This document shows, piece after piece, positions 13,159 through 23,529 of a stretch of DNA of 64,000 nucleotides. Under the pieces are notes generated by a model. That model made no database searches. It was not told the origin of the DNA and saw only the letters and a list, made by a program, of their open reading frames with translations. A program made the position numbers and the translations under genes. Position 1 is the first letter of the stretch; each line of letters starts with the position of its first letter. The DNA is from Hygrophila difformis (taxonomy: Eukaryota > Streptophyta > Magnoliopsida > Lamiales > Acanthaceae). The stretch is from assembly GCA_030278955.1 (NCBI GenBank), contig JAOANR010000004.1:16926526-16990525 (forward strand). The letters run 5' to 3'.

Positions 13159-13629
13159 AATAGAATTAGGGTTGTTCAGAGTGCGGTCCAAACCGTAAAC
13201 CAGACCAGACCAAACTGTATCTTGACGGTTTGGTTTGGTTTGCGGTTTAAAATTTGTGGTTTGATTTTTTTTTTTTAGAAAACCATTGTTTGCAGTTTAG
13301 ATTTGGTCTGAAGAAAAAATTAACCAGACCAGACCGTAATCCGCAATTTTATATATACATATATATGTATTCAATAAAATGGGTGCGGTTATGGTACGAT
13401 CAAAGCATCCCGCAGCACATCAAGGCAGCGATCTGAAGGGTCCATTTAAAATCCAATGGTTGTAAATGAAAAATGGTGTAATTGTGATAATGAAAATATA
13501 ACCCTATTAGTATGTTATCATATCTAATATTTGGTAAATCATATCAAATATTTGGTAACCATATCTAATATTCCAAATAATATTTTTCCAGATCGATTAT
13601 ACTTAATAAATAGGGTAACAAATCTATTA

Positions 13630-14132
13630 ATCGACCATTTCAGCGATGCTCGAAAAAACAATTCAGTGATGGCATCACAAATAGTTCATGAAGAATTCAG
13701 CGACAGTGCATAGCATAATTCAGAGATATTGCATTGCATAATTCAGCGATGCTACCAAAATACAATTACGCGGTGCTACCAAAAATAATTCAGTGATGCT
13801 ATCAAAATATTTCAGCGAAACTATCTAGCAGAATTCAGCGATCATGCCTAGCATAATTTAGCGACATAACCAAGAAGAATTCAGCGATGCTACCAAAAAC
13901 AAAACCACTTATGCTGTCAGATATATTTCACCCATTATATGTAGATGAATTCAACGATCATAACTAGACGAATTCAGCGACTCTACCAAGAAGAATTCAG
14001 CGACTCTGCAAGAAGAATCAGCGATGCTACAGAATACAATGCAACAATAATATCAAAAATAATTCATCAACGTTTTCATAAACAATTCAACGACCTTATC
14101 AAACAATTCAGCGATGCTATCAAGAACAATTC
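13630..14132 (+). repeat. Minisatellite cluster, AATTCAGCGA type
   Basis: Many copies of AATTCAGCGA with GCTACCAAAA- or CATAGCATA-type linkers. The last copy is interrupted by the solo LTR at 14133 and resumes at 17399. Confidence 0.8.
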
Positions 14133-17100
14133 TGTAACACCCCGGTTTTGGTAACCCAGGCCGGGATGCCACCGCCACACCTCCCTAGCAAGACACGGTT
14201 TCTCCGAGCTCACTAAAGAGATGCAAGGCTATGGTTTTTCAGAATTAAAAATATTCAAACAGCCCATTCATAAATAATTTAAAAATAATACATCAGAGTT
14301 GCAGCGGAAAATAATATTTACATATATAGTGCAGCGGAATTTAAATATAGGGCCAACATGGCCAAAACACGGGTTAAACAGGCCCGTTCATGCAAATTCT
14401 AGTCTAACGCAAAATTTAAAATATAATGTAATCCCCAAAAATTCCCAGTATGCATATGATGATGCATATTCTTCAACTCTGAAAGAAAAAGAGGATAAAT
14501 GGTTTGGGTCAGCAAAAACGCGCTGAGTAAGTTAACACATAGCATGGGTTAGGGGTTTCAAAGCCTTTAATTAAATTTAGTAAAAGATGTTTTGAGCTTT
14601 TAAAAATTCTTCCCGATACGCCACCATCTCAACAATATTTAATTTAGCCGGCAATCCGGCGGCCGCAGCCAATTTCATAAAATCTGAGCTTTTTAATATA
14701 TTTCCCGTTACGCCATCATCTCAACAATATATCATTTAGCCGGTGATCCGGCGGCCGCAGCCAATATCAAAAGTATCATTTAGCCGGTGATCCGGCGGCC
14801 TCAGCCAATTTCAATAGTATCATTTCTCAAAATATTTCGTTTCTTTTATAGTTCACCATTCACCAGGGCTCTTGTGACCGCAATCCTCATAATCAATATT
14901 TCCGCAGGAAAACATTCAATCGCCCTTGGGGAATCTAACCCACAAGAACTCAATACATCCTAGGGAATCAAACCCGTAGGAAAACATACGATCGCCCTTG
15001 GGGAATCTAACCCGCAAGAACTCAAATACATCATAGGGAATCAAACCCGCATGAATCATATTGATAATGTCAAACTTGGTCACAAATCCCCAATGTTTCA
15101 AAAGAATTCTTTTAAAGAAAATGTTTTTATTTGGTGTAACGGGATTTTTCAAAAGTATAGATATATCGTAATTCCAACGTCTCGATCGTTTGTTTAGAAA
15201 TTTCAAAATCTCACAAGTTTAAAACCGATCGATGTCACAGTTTGCGCCTTTTTGGTTTAAAAATCCATTTCTTAGGCGATTGATTTGAAATTTTCACAGT
15301 ATCTCAAAAACATCCCAACGAACAACTTTCGTGTTTTAAGTTTTTCGGAAAAACGATGGGAAGCATGTCAAAAATCAAGTTTTCGACTCAAATAGTATGC
15401 TGCCAGGATTCAGGTTTGACTCCTCTCAAAGATTTGACTTTTTGACATATCAAATGGACTTCAAATATTCTGAAATTTTACAGACACATACTAGACTTGA
15501 TTTCCAACAACTTTTATTTAGATCACATAGATTGGTTCGGGCTAGAAGTGATAGGAATAAGCTCATCAAGATCGGTTATGAAATCTGTCATCCTTTGACA
15601 ATTCTTAAAAACGCAGAATATGTCCGATACGATTTGGGGTATCAAAACTTGATGAAAATCTTTGAAATTTTTACACAATATAGCTTATGATCTTTGGATC
15701 AAAATCTTAGTTTTGAGTTTTCAGGTTTGAACACTCGAAGTAAGAGTTTTGCTCGTCGAGTTTGATTATGAAATCTGTCAAGGTTCTTGACATCGGTTCT
15801 AACGCAGATCGGATCGGCTCGAGTTTGGAGGTTCAAATCTCAATGAAAAATTCTAAAAACTTACAGTAATATTCCAAACTCATAGATCTACAATTCTTAT
15901 GTTCAACTCCAATCCTAGATCGGCATAGATCCAAGGTCAAAATGGCTAAAAAGATTGAGAGTGAAATCTGTCCAAAGTTCTAAGATCCAGATTTAATACT
16001 CTTCGGTTTTGGGTTGGTTTCAGGTTTCAAATCATCATGAAAAATTCCAATATTTTTACAGAAGCTAGACCTAAGCCTTAGCAACACTTTTCATGTTTTG
16101 AGTTTTCTTGTTTGAGCAGCTTTAGAGGTTCGAAAAATTCATACGAAAACGCTGCGTTGAGGGTTTCTCTTGTTGACAGATTTTTTATAAATTTTCTTGA
16201 GTTGAATCTCTATGTTTGGTTGCATTTTAAGTCACCCAAAACCATAGTAAGGTTAACTTACAGTGGGGATGATGTTTAGGAGGTCACGGGGTCGTCCGGA
16301 ATCCACGGGATGTCACGAACGAATCTCTTCCACCCGATTTATTCTTCCCTTGGCTCCGATTTGTGTTTGAATACGAAGATTCGTAAGTTAGGATGATGGT
16401 TATGACCTTAAAACCATAAGGAAACTTGATTAACATCTTACCAACAATCCAAAGCTTGCAATCCTTGATCTACACACTTCCTTGGTCGGATTTGGTTGCC
16501 GGAAATTCGCCGGAAAGTCCGCCGGAAGGGTGTTTGGCTTTGGGAGAGTTTTGGGAGAGTTTTGGAGGAAACTTTGGGTGTTGATGACTGAAATGAGGTG
16601 TTAGGGACAGCTAATAACTTCCAAAATATGCCTCCCCCGTGATAGATCAAGATTCCCACCTTTGGGACCCAAAAAATGGCAAAAAGTCGCCAAAAACACA
16701 TAATGCCCGACTGCTACAGTAGCATGCTACAGTAGCGTGCTACAGTAGCATGCTACAGTAACTTTTTTTTTTTTTTTTTAAAAATTTTTTTTTATATATA
16801 TATTAAGATTCTTATCTTAAAAAAAATCATAATGTGGGAATTTTTGTGATCTTGTAAGTCATACATAGCTTCAAAAAGGAATATATTCTTTATTTGAAAA
16901 TGACAAGATATGATTAATATTCCACCCTACAATTTCAAACCATAGTCAAATTATTCCCAATTATATTATGGCATTCTAGAATAATCCCATAATAAAAAAT
17001 ATATGGGTAGAATGATTAATCAATGATATATAGAAAATAGATAATTCTCATTATAATTTAAACATATGAATATATACATGTATATATACATGTGTACATG

Positions 17101-17398
17101 TTTGGAAAGATTATTTCAAGACCAAGGTATTTATATATGTGTATATAAACTTGTATATGGATTTAAAATATTCTATGAACCATATACTTATTACACTTGA
17201 TATTGAAATCCATATATTTATTTGAAAAGACAAATATATATAATTTTTCAAAGTATGTTTTGTAGAAAATAATATACTAATCTTTAAGCACATATTTGAA
17301 CATATAAATATATATAGATTTGATTAAAAATCTACTTAGTGAATTAATCAAAAATATATATTCATATATATATTTCGGGCAATTTCTATGGTATTACA
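14133..17398 (-). mobile_element. Solo LTR with perfect 5-bp target duplication
   Basis: A 3266-bp block starting TGTAACACCCCGG and ending GGTATTACA, flanked on both sides by AATTC (14128-14132 and 17399-17403). The TSD proves insertion into a minisatellite unit. No PBS, polypurine tract or coding region is present, so this is a solo LTR left by LTR-LTR recombination. The GGTGTTACA end is on the left, so it points to the minus strand. Inside are three copies of a TAGCCGGTGATCCGGCGGCC-like unit (about 14645-14810) and a duplicated block (about 14921-15055). The family matches the fragment at 7062-7227. Confidence 0.88.
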
Positions 17399-17510
17399 AA
17401 TTCAGCGACTTTTCATCAACAATTCAGCGACTCAAGTAGCAGCATTTCGGGTACGTTTTCATGAACAATTCAATGACTTTATTTAAAAATATTTCAGCGA
17501 TGTATATCTA
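17399..17510 (+). repeat. Minisatellite cluster resuming after solo LTR
   Basis: AATTCAGCGACT and related copies continue directly from the right-hand TSD of the solo LTR. Confidence 0.7.
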
Positions 17511-17757
17511 TGTATAGTAGCATAATTAAGAAAATTGGAGGGTAATGTAAGATGAAATGCGGAAAAGAAGAACAAAAGCGTTCATTTTCCAATCATATAA
17601 TAAATTTACTATTTTAACCTTCAAATTAATCTCAACCGTTGATTTACAAAGTTAATCAATGGTGAGAATTTGTCGCAGTACATCAAGTCAAACGACTTGA
17701 TCGCACTCTAACCAAAACCCAATAAAAATATATATATGTATTCAATAAAATTATATA

Positions 17758-18016
17758 CTTCCTCCGTCCCGCCTAACGTGTCTTGTTTGACTTTTTGACA
17801 CTGTTCATTATTCGACTTTGACTCAATTATATTGTATGTATATATTTGGAAAAAATAGTCGAATTGGGTCTTGTTAGAATCGTACGATCACGTAGTTTTA
17901 CAATATAGAATTTACATAATTTCTCATTGTGCATATTTTGAGATATTAACGATTGAAAAAATGCATTGAATTGTGTGCAGAAGTCAAACACGACAAGTAA
18001 TATGGGATGGAGGGAG
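17758..18016. mobile_element. Stowaway-type MITE (duplication copy 1)
   Basis: 259 bp flanked by TA (17756-17757 and 18017-18018). Inverted ends are CTTCCTCCGTCCC and GGGATGGAGGGAG. A TA target duplication and a CTCCCTCCGTCCC end are diagnostic of Stowaway (Tc1/mariner) MITEs. No coding capacity. Confidence 0.85.
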
Positions 18017-18026
18017 TATTATATTA

Positions 18027-18283
18027 CCTCGGTATTCCTATGTTTTTTATATTAGGTTAGTTGGTACTATTCACACATAGACTTTCACTTACAGTTTTAT
18101 CATAGTTATATAAGTTGAAATATAGTTAAGTGAGATTTTGTTAGATTTGTCTCGTCGTATAGTTTTTAAATATCGAACTTTTAGAATTTTTACTTATACC
18201 GAACTTGAGTTATTAATGGTTTAAAATATGCATTGGACTGCGTGAAAAGTAGGTGTGTAACAAAAATGTCAAGACGGAGGAAG
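18027..18283. mobile_element. Stowaway-like MITE remnant (copy 1)
   Basis: The right end GACGGAGGAAG is followed by TA. The interior (TTATCATAGTTATA, AGTGAGATTTTGTTAGATTT) matches the reverse complement of the intact MITE at 21295-21555. The left end is degenerate, so the start is approximate. Confidence 0.6.
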
Positions 18284-18750
18284 TATATAATATACTATTG
18301 GAATTTTATAGATTAGAATTAGATTTAGTGGCAAATGTCGTTATATTAGTTCAAGGTACAGAGCCGGTCATGAATGATTCATGCGCTTTCATTTGCTTCT
18401 ATTTGTTTGTTTAATATGTTTCAGAAGTTTCTTTGATGTAATGCACTTTGTACATTGGTTTACAGGTTATATTTGTAATCCTAATATGTTTCAGAAAGCA
18501 CATGCTGCTATTGCTACCCTTCATTGGATATACTACTGTTTTTTATGCTATATTTGTAGTTTTATGTTTTTCCAATAGCTTGTAATAGTGCTAGTTTATG
18601 ACATATTTGGTTGTAAACAGAACTTATATTTTTTTAACTTTTAATTTGCATGGTTTAGTTTAATTTTTTCCCAAATCATTTTTTTGCGGTTTGGTTTGGG
18701 TTTGGTGCGAAACCGCACCAAACCGCACCACGTTCACCCCTAGATAGGAT

Positions 18751-19017
18751 TCAGCGATATGTGATATGCAATTCAGAGATATTATTGTATTTATTTCAGC
18801 GACATGGTTCTATGCATTTGAACACATCTCAGCGACAAAACCCACTCAATTCAGCGACATGACATATGTAATTCAACGACAAGGTAAATACAATTCAGCA
18901 ACTTGATATAGTACTTCTCGGCGACATGCTATAGTAATTTTCAGCGGCATATATGCATATCTCAGCGACATGTTATGCATATCTTAGCGACATAATATAG
19001 TATATTCAGCGACATGT
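18751..19017 (+). repeat. Minisatellite cluster, right flank (copy 1)
   Basis: TTCAGCGAT/GACAT copies at about 22-24 bp spacing (for example 18751, 18773, 18797, 18851, 18873, 18896), directly after the hAT-like right end. Confidence 0.8.
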
Positions 19018-19267
19018 TAAATGAAGAAATCATTTCATATTTTTCTGACAATGTGATTAAGATGAAATGCGGAGAAGAAGAACGAAAGCGTTCATTTTCC
19101 AATCATATAATAAATTTACTATTTTAACCTTCAAATTAATCTCAACCATTGATTTACAAAGTTAATCAATGGTGAGAATTTGCCGCAGTACATCAAGTCA
19201 AACGACTTGATCGCACTCTAACCAAAACCCAATAAAAATATATATATGTATTCAATAAAATTATATA

Positions 19268-19528
19268 CTTCCTCCGTCCCGCCTAACGTGTCTTGTTTGA
19301 CTTTTTGACACTGTTCATTATTCGACTTTGACTCAATTATATTGTATGTATATATTTGGAAAAAAAATAGTCGAATTGGGTCTTGTTAGAATCGTACGAT
19401 CACGTAGTTTTACAATATAGAATTTACATAATTTCTCATTGTGCATATTTTGAGATATTAACGATTGAAAAAATGCATTGAATTGTGTGCAGAAGTCAAA
19501 CAAGACAAGTTATATGGGACGGAGGGAG
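19268..19528. mobile_element. Stowaway-type MITE (duplication copy 2)
   Basis: Duplicate of the MITE at 17758. 261 bp flanked by TA, with ends CTTCCTCCGTCCC and GGGACGGAGGGAG, closer to perfect than in copy 1. Confidence 0.85.
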
Positions 19529-19538
19529 TATTATATTA

Positions 19539-19795
19539 CCTCGGTATTCCTATGTTTTTTATATTAGGTTAGTTGGTACTATTCACACATAGACTTTCAC
19601 TTACAGTTTTATCATAGTTATATAAGTTGAAATATAGTTAAGTGAGATTTTGTTAGATTTGTCTCGTCGTATAGTTTTTAAATATCGAACTTTTAGAATT
19701 TTTACTTGTACCGAACTTGAGTTATTAATGGTTTAAAATATGCATTGGACTGCATGAAAAGTAGGTGTGTAACAAAAATGTCAAGACGGAGGAAG
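19539..19795. mobile_element. Stowaway-like MITE remnant (copy 2)
   Basis: Duplicate of 18027-18283, ending GACGGAGGAAG then TA. Confidence 0.6.
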
Positions 19796-20265
19796 TATAT
19801 AATATACTATTGGAATTTTATAGATTAGAATTAGATTTAGTGGCAAATGTCGTTATATTAGTTCAAGGTACAGAGCCGGTCATGAATGATTCATGCCCTT
19901 TCATTTGCTTCTATTTGTTTGTTTAATATGTTTCAGAAGTTTCTTTGATGTAATGCACTTTGTACATTGGTTTACAGGTTATATTTGTAATCCTAATATG
20001 TTTCAGAAAGCACATGCTGCTACTGCTACCCTTCATTGGATATACTACTGTTTTTTATGCTATATTTGTAGTTTTATGTTTTTCCAATAGCTTGTAATAG
20101 TGCTAGTTTATGACATATTTGGTTGTAAACAGTAAACTTATATTTTTTTTAACTTTTAATTTGCATGGTTTAGTTTAATTTTTTCCCAAATCGTTTTTTT
20201 GCAGTTTGGTTTGGGTTTGGTGCGAAACCGCACCAAACCGCACCACGTTCACCCCTAAATAGGAT

Positions 20266-20528
20266 TCAGCGATATGCGATATGCAATTCAGAGATATTAT
20301 TGTATTCATTTCAGCGACATGGTTCTATGCATTTGAACATATCTCAGCGATAGAACCTACTCAATTCAGCGACATGGCATATGTAATTCAACAACAAGGT
20401 AAATACAATTCAGCAACTTGATATAGTACTTCTCGGCGACATGCTATAGTACTTTTCAGCGGCATACATGCATATCTCAGCGTCATGTTATGCATATCAT
20501 AGCGACATAATTTAGTATATTCAGCGAC
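20266..20528 (+). repeat. Minisatellite cluster, right flank (copy 2)
   Basis: Duplicate of 18751-19017 with point differences, following the second hAT-like right terminus at 20257. Confidence 0.8.
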
Positions 20529-20699
20529 ATGTTAAATAAAGAAATCATTTCATATTTTTTCTGACAATTTTACCTATTTTTAATTTATAGATGTTAGATT
20601 TAATTCAAATTTCCATAACCGTTCCCATCAATTACTAGTTGCGAAGGCACATCAAACAATTGCAGGCCACACTTATGAAATAGTCGTCTATCAGTGATA

Positions 20700-20731
20700 C
20701 TAGTAATATCCGCCCGTGCGATGCACCGGGC
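20700..20731 (-). mobile_element. Helitron-like 3' terminus
   Basis: Read on the minus strand, a GC-rich hairpin (GCCCGGTGCATCGCACGGGC) is followed about 10 bases later by CTAG and then a host T. This is the standard Helitron 3' end. The element would extend rightwards; its 5' TC end was not located. The P450 intron has a similar terminus at 50266. Confidence 0.5.
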
Positions 20732-21779
20732 AAGATATTTTCATCAATAAAGTAAAGAAATATTTGAAAAGAATTAATAGCATACATGAATATACTATAG
20801 TCTAAGAACATTACGCTACCAACTTTTCAACTTGAGCAATAAACTGTCTTACACAAACTATTTCGGATACAACAATCAATTGTTGATAATAGCATGCATG
20901 CACTTAAATGTCCTTAAGAAGTAGAGTAAAGTAAGGATCATGGTAATTATTATACTTTTTGCTGCTTTTTGCAAAACACACAATCAAATTACCAATGAAT
21001 AATCTAGAAGAAAAAATATTGAAACAAAGATATTCGAGAGGCGACAACCCCAAGTAATTGCAATTTACATATAGGTATACTAATTAAAGAAAAATTGTTT
21101 GATAGTACCGCGTATCTTCCTTGCACGGCCACTGAATTAACTTTGAAGTGCTTCGGTGCAGAAAACTAATTTCATAAGGAAAATATAGATAGATTCAATG
21201 CGTCATTAGCAAAAATTACCAAATGGCAACTCAAATGTCAAATTAACCGGATAAAAATATGAAAGTAAAACCAATAAATAAAGACAACTTATTACTTCCT
21301 CCGTCTCAGTGTAATTGTTACACACCCTTTCGACACGCATGCCGATGCACATTTTTAACGGTTAATAACTTAAATTTTGTACAACGAAAAGTTATAAAAA
21401 GTTGATTGTCTAAAATTATAAGATTAGACGAATCTAACAAGATCTCACTTGACTATGTTTTTTTATTACATAACTATGATAAAAATTTGAATCGAAGTTA
21501 AACAGTGAATAGTGTCAAAAAATGATTTGTAACAAAAGGAGTGAGACGGAGGAAGTACTATGAAAATTGATGACCACTCCAATACTAACTCATGAACCAT
21601 CTAAGGATATTCGCATTCAAAGCCAAGATAAATGAATATGTGAAAACCACATGATCAGAAACCATAGTTTTGAAAGAAACACTAAATATATATATATATA
21701 TATAATCAAATTAAATGAAGTAATGAGATCACCGATCTTATATAAAACTCTTTAGAGCGAACCATTGATTATAGGGGAA
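20732..21779. other. AT-rich spacer, probably Helitron interior
   Basis: No coding domain is seen. It contains the MITE at 21295-21555 and a short TA run near 21689-21703. Confidence 0.45.
21295..21555. mobile_element. Stowaway-type MITE
   Basis: 261 bp flanked by TA (21293-21294, 21556-21557). Ends are CTTCCTCCGTCTCAGTG and GTGAGACGGAGGAAG. The interior matches the remnants at 18027 and 19539 in inverse orientation. Confidence 0.85.
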
Positions 21780-22022
21780 AGGAATAAAAAGGGCCATTAC
21801 AAGGAGTCTATTCCACTTTTAGGCCATTATAAGTTGAATTTCCAGAATTAGGCCATTACAAACACATGTTGAGTGAAATTAAGCCATAAGGACCAACTTG
21901 AAATTAATTAATAACCCAACAACTTTTCCTTTATATTCTTTAAAACCCCAAAAGTTTGACTTTATATACTTAGTCTTATTCCAAAGTTTTCTATACAAAT
22001 GAGACCCCAAGCGCATGAAAAT

Positions 22023-22035
22023 TGGTATCAGAGCC
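22023..22035 (+). promoter_or_regulatory. Primer-binding site (tRNA-iMet)
   Basis: TGGTATCAGAGCC is complementary to the 3' end of plant initiator-Met tRNA, the primer of all Caulimoviridae (and of many Ty1/copia elements). It lies about 60 bases after the TATA-like box and 208 bases before the first ORF. Confidence 0.85.
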
Positions 22036-22242
22036 TAGGTTTTATTAAAAAACAAATTTATTATATTATTTATAATATTTTATTTCTTAATGAAGAAGAT
22101 TTAATTATTTAATGGGTTCAATTAATTTGAAACCAACGAGTTATTTCCAAATTTTGAAAATAAAAAATAGAAATTTCCGAAGAAAAATTCTTGAACTTGT
22201 CCATAAGACAAGATCTTATTAAAAGTAATTTCTTTCACGAAA

Positions 22243-22626
22243 ATGAGAGGAACTGACTGGAAAGAAATTGATCCGGATAGCTCTAAGTTCTTACAAGACT
22301 TAAGAGAAATCCAAAAGACGATTCAAGATTATGGTAACCGGGTATTAATTTTACCTGGAAAAATAGATGACTTGAATCAATCAACAGAGGAGATCTTGAA
22401 ATTATTTCAAGATCTAAAGAAAGAGATTTTAAATCTGAAATTTGATATTTCGGATATCAAGAAAAGGCAGAAGGATATTCCTGGATCTTTCAAGAATAAC
22501 CAAGTCAATATTAGAGATGCATTCGGACCCGTACAAGCTTTACATCAAAAAGGTAAAGCAACTATGGTTCCAAAGCAGAAATCACAAGAAGAGCTTATGA
22601 TCGATCTACTGAAAACAGTCGAATGA
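22243..22626 (+). CDS. Pararetroviral ORF1-like protein, 127 aa
   Basis: First ORF after the primer site, uninterrupted. The sequence is charged and helical, with a heptad-like leucine/isoleucine pattern over residues 45-85, suggesting a coiled coil. No named domain is recognised. Its TGA overlaps the next ATG (ATGA at 22623), typical of leaky scanning in badna-/tungroviruses. The inverted copy at 44885-44503 has the same protein with frameshifts. A virion-associated or assembly role is only a positional guess. Confidence 0.6.
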   Translation: MRGTDWKEIDPDSSKFLQDLREIQKTIQDYGNRVLILPGKIDDLNQSTEEILKLFQDLKKEILNLKFDISDIKKRQKDIPGSFKNNQVNIRDAFGPVQALHQKGKATMVPKQKSQEELMIDLLKTVE

Positions 22627-23480
22627 GTGTTTCCAGGGCAGATCTATCAGATCTACAAGAATTAGCAGAATTATTTTCCCAACATGGGATTATGGATCTG
22701 GTTAATGTAAAACCCAATGAAGTTCTTCAATTAGGTTATGCGGAAGAATCAGGATCCAACGTAACCCACGATGAACCGCCTGATGTCCCAATGAGAGAAA
22801 GTACAGATTTCCACATGAACAGGTATCCTGAGGTACATCTCAATGCAAGACGAAACCCAGGACGGAACCCAAGTAGAGCACTAGAATCCACACCGTGGAC
22901 AAGACGATGTTACAACCATGAAATCCATATGGCATAACACTGAACCTCGATGTTATCGACTTCCGAAACATCGAAGATCTGATTGATGAATGGGTAGCTT
23001 CAATGAAGATTGCAGCAACCACCCTGGATCTTGATAAAGAAAACTTTGTCAGATTAATAAAGCTAAGTCTCCAAGGATCGGCAAAGCTGGGCTGCAAAAA
23101 CTCCATGGTGGCTTTAAAGGAGCAAATACTCGAAGGAGAATCCAAAAGCATAATCTGAGAAAGATTTGGCCTCTTATTCAAAACCCATTTTGTAGGAGAT
23201 GACTATTTTGAAGAACAGAGAACCGAAAAAATTAAGGTCTATACCCAAGCACTATTGGGTATGGGTATCTGAAGTAGCACGTCTCATGTTCTTTGCAAAA
23301 ATCTGCAGCCCATGGAGAGAGATGTTGATCCAGTCGTACACAGTACCTGAAACTTTTGACAATTTCCCACTATATGAGTATTTTCTGAAAAATAATGATC
23401 CCGGTTTAATATTATTTAATGAATCCAATTATGAAGATGGAGTTGGGATTAGGGAGATGTTTATAGGTTGTCACGTTTTT
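22623..23480 (+). pseudogene. Pararetroviral ORF2 / coat-protein region, broken
   Basis: It starts at the ATGA overlap and reads about 90 residues in common with the inverted copy. A 1-base loss near 22890 (relative to that copy) then shifts the frame. Homology continues in other frames (IDFRNIEDLIDEWVASMK, YTQALLGMGI) with further stops near 23156 and 23250. The spacing and helical character fit a capsid region, but no zinc knuckle is visible here. Sequence past about 23480 no longer looks viral. Confidence 0.6.
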
Positions 23481-23529
23481 ATATACTCATGTAGGAAATT
23501 GTGTCCCGAAAGCGCACGGTGTCAAAAAT

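Larger units (their letters stand above)
13167..18742. mobile_element. hAT-like termini enclosing a composite region
   Basis: The left end is TAGGGTTGTTCAGAGTGCGGT. The right end, reverse-complemented, is TAGGGGTGAACGTGGTGCGGT, and subterminal runs of GGTTTGGTTTG are shared. The left flank is AATAGAAT (13159-13166). The right flank is GATAGGAT here and AATAGGAT after the duplicated right end at 20257, a 7/8 match to an 8-bp hAT duplication. No transposase is seen. The minisatellite occurs inside as well as outside, so the two ends could belong to different elements. Confidence 0.45.
17551..20572. repeat. 1.51-kb tandem segmental duplication
   Basis: 17551-19060 and 19061-20572 are near-identical direct repeats (offset 1510, becoming 1512 after a 2-base A-run difference). 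Both start GATGAAATGCGG and end just after ATCATTTCATATTTTT. Each copy holds two MITE-like inserts, the hAT-like right terminus and a minisatellite cluster. Scattered substitutions only, so the duplication is fairly recent. Confidence 0.92.
21780..23485 (+). mobile_element. Endogenous pararetrovirus (Caulimoviridae-like), 5' fragment
   Basis: It holds a promoter-like leader (TTTATATACTTAG near 21961), an initiator-Met tRNA primer site at 22023, a small ORF, and a second ORF joined to it by an ATGA overlap as in badna-/tungroviruses. Then comes broken coat-protein-like sequence. The same order occurs inverted at 45345-41030. Both end limits are approximate; the right end abuts an LTR-like remnant on the minus strand. 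Confidence 0.75.

Noticed and set aside
18381..18578. Cys/Phe-rich 65-aa ORF, duplicated at 19893
   Set aside because: The two copies match only because of the segmental duplication; no homologue or gene context is recognised.
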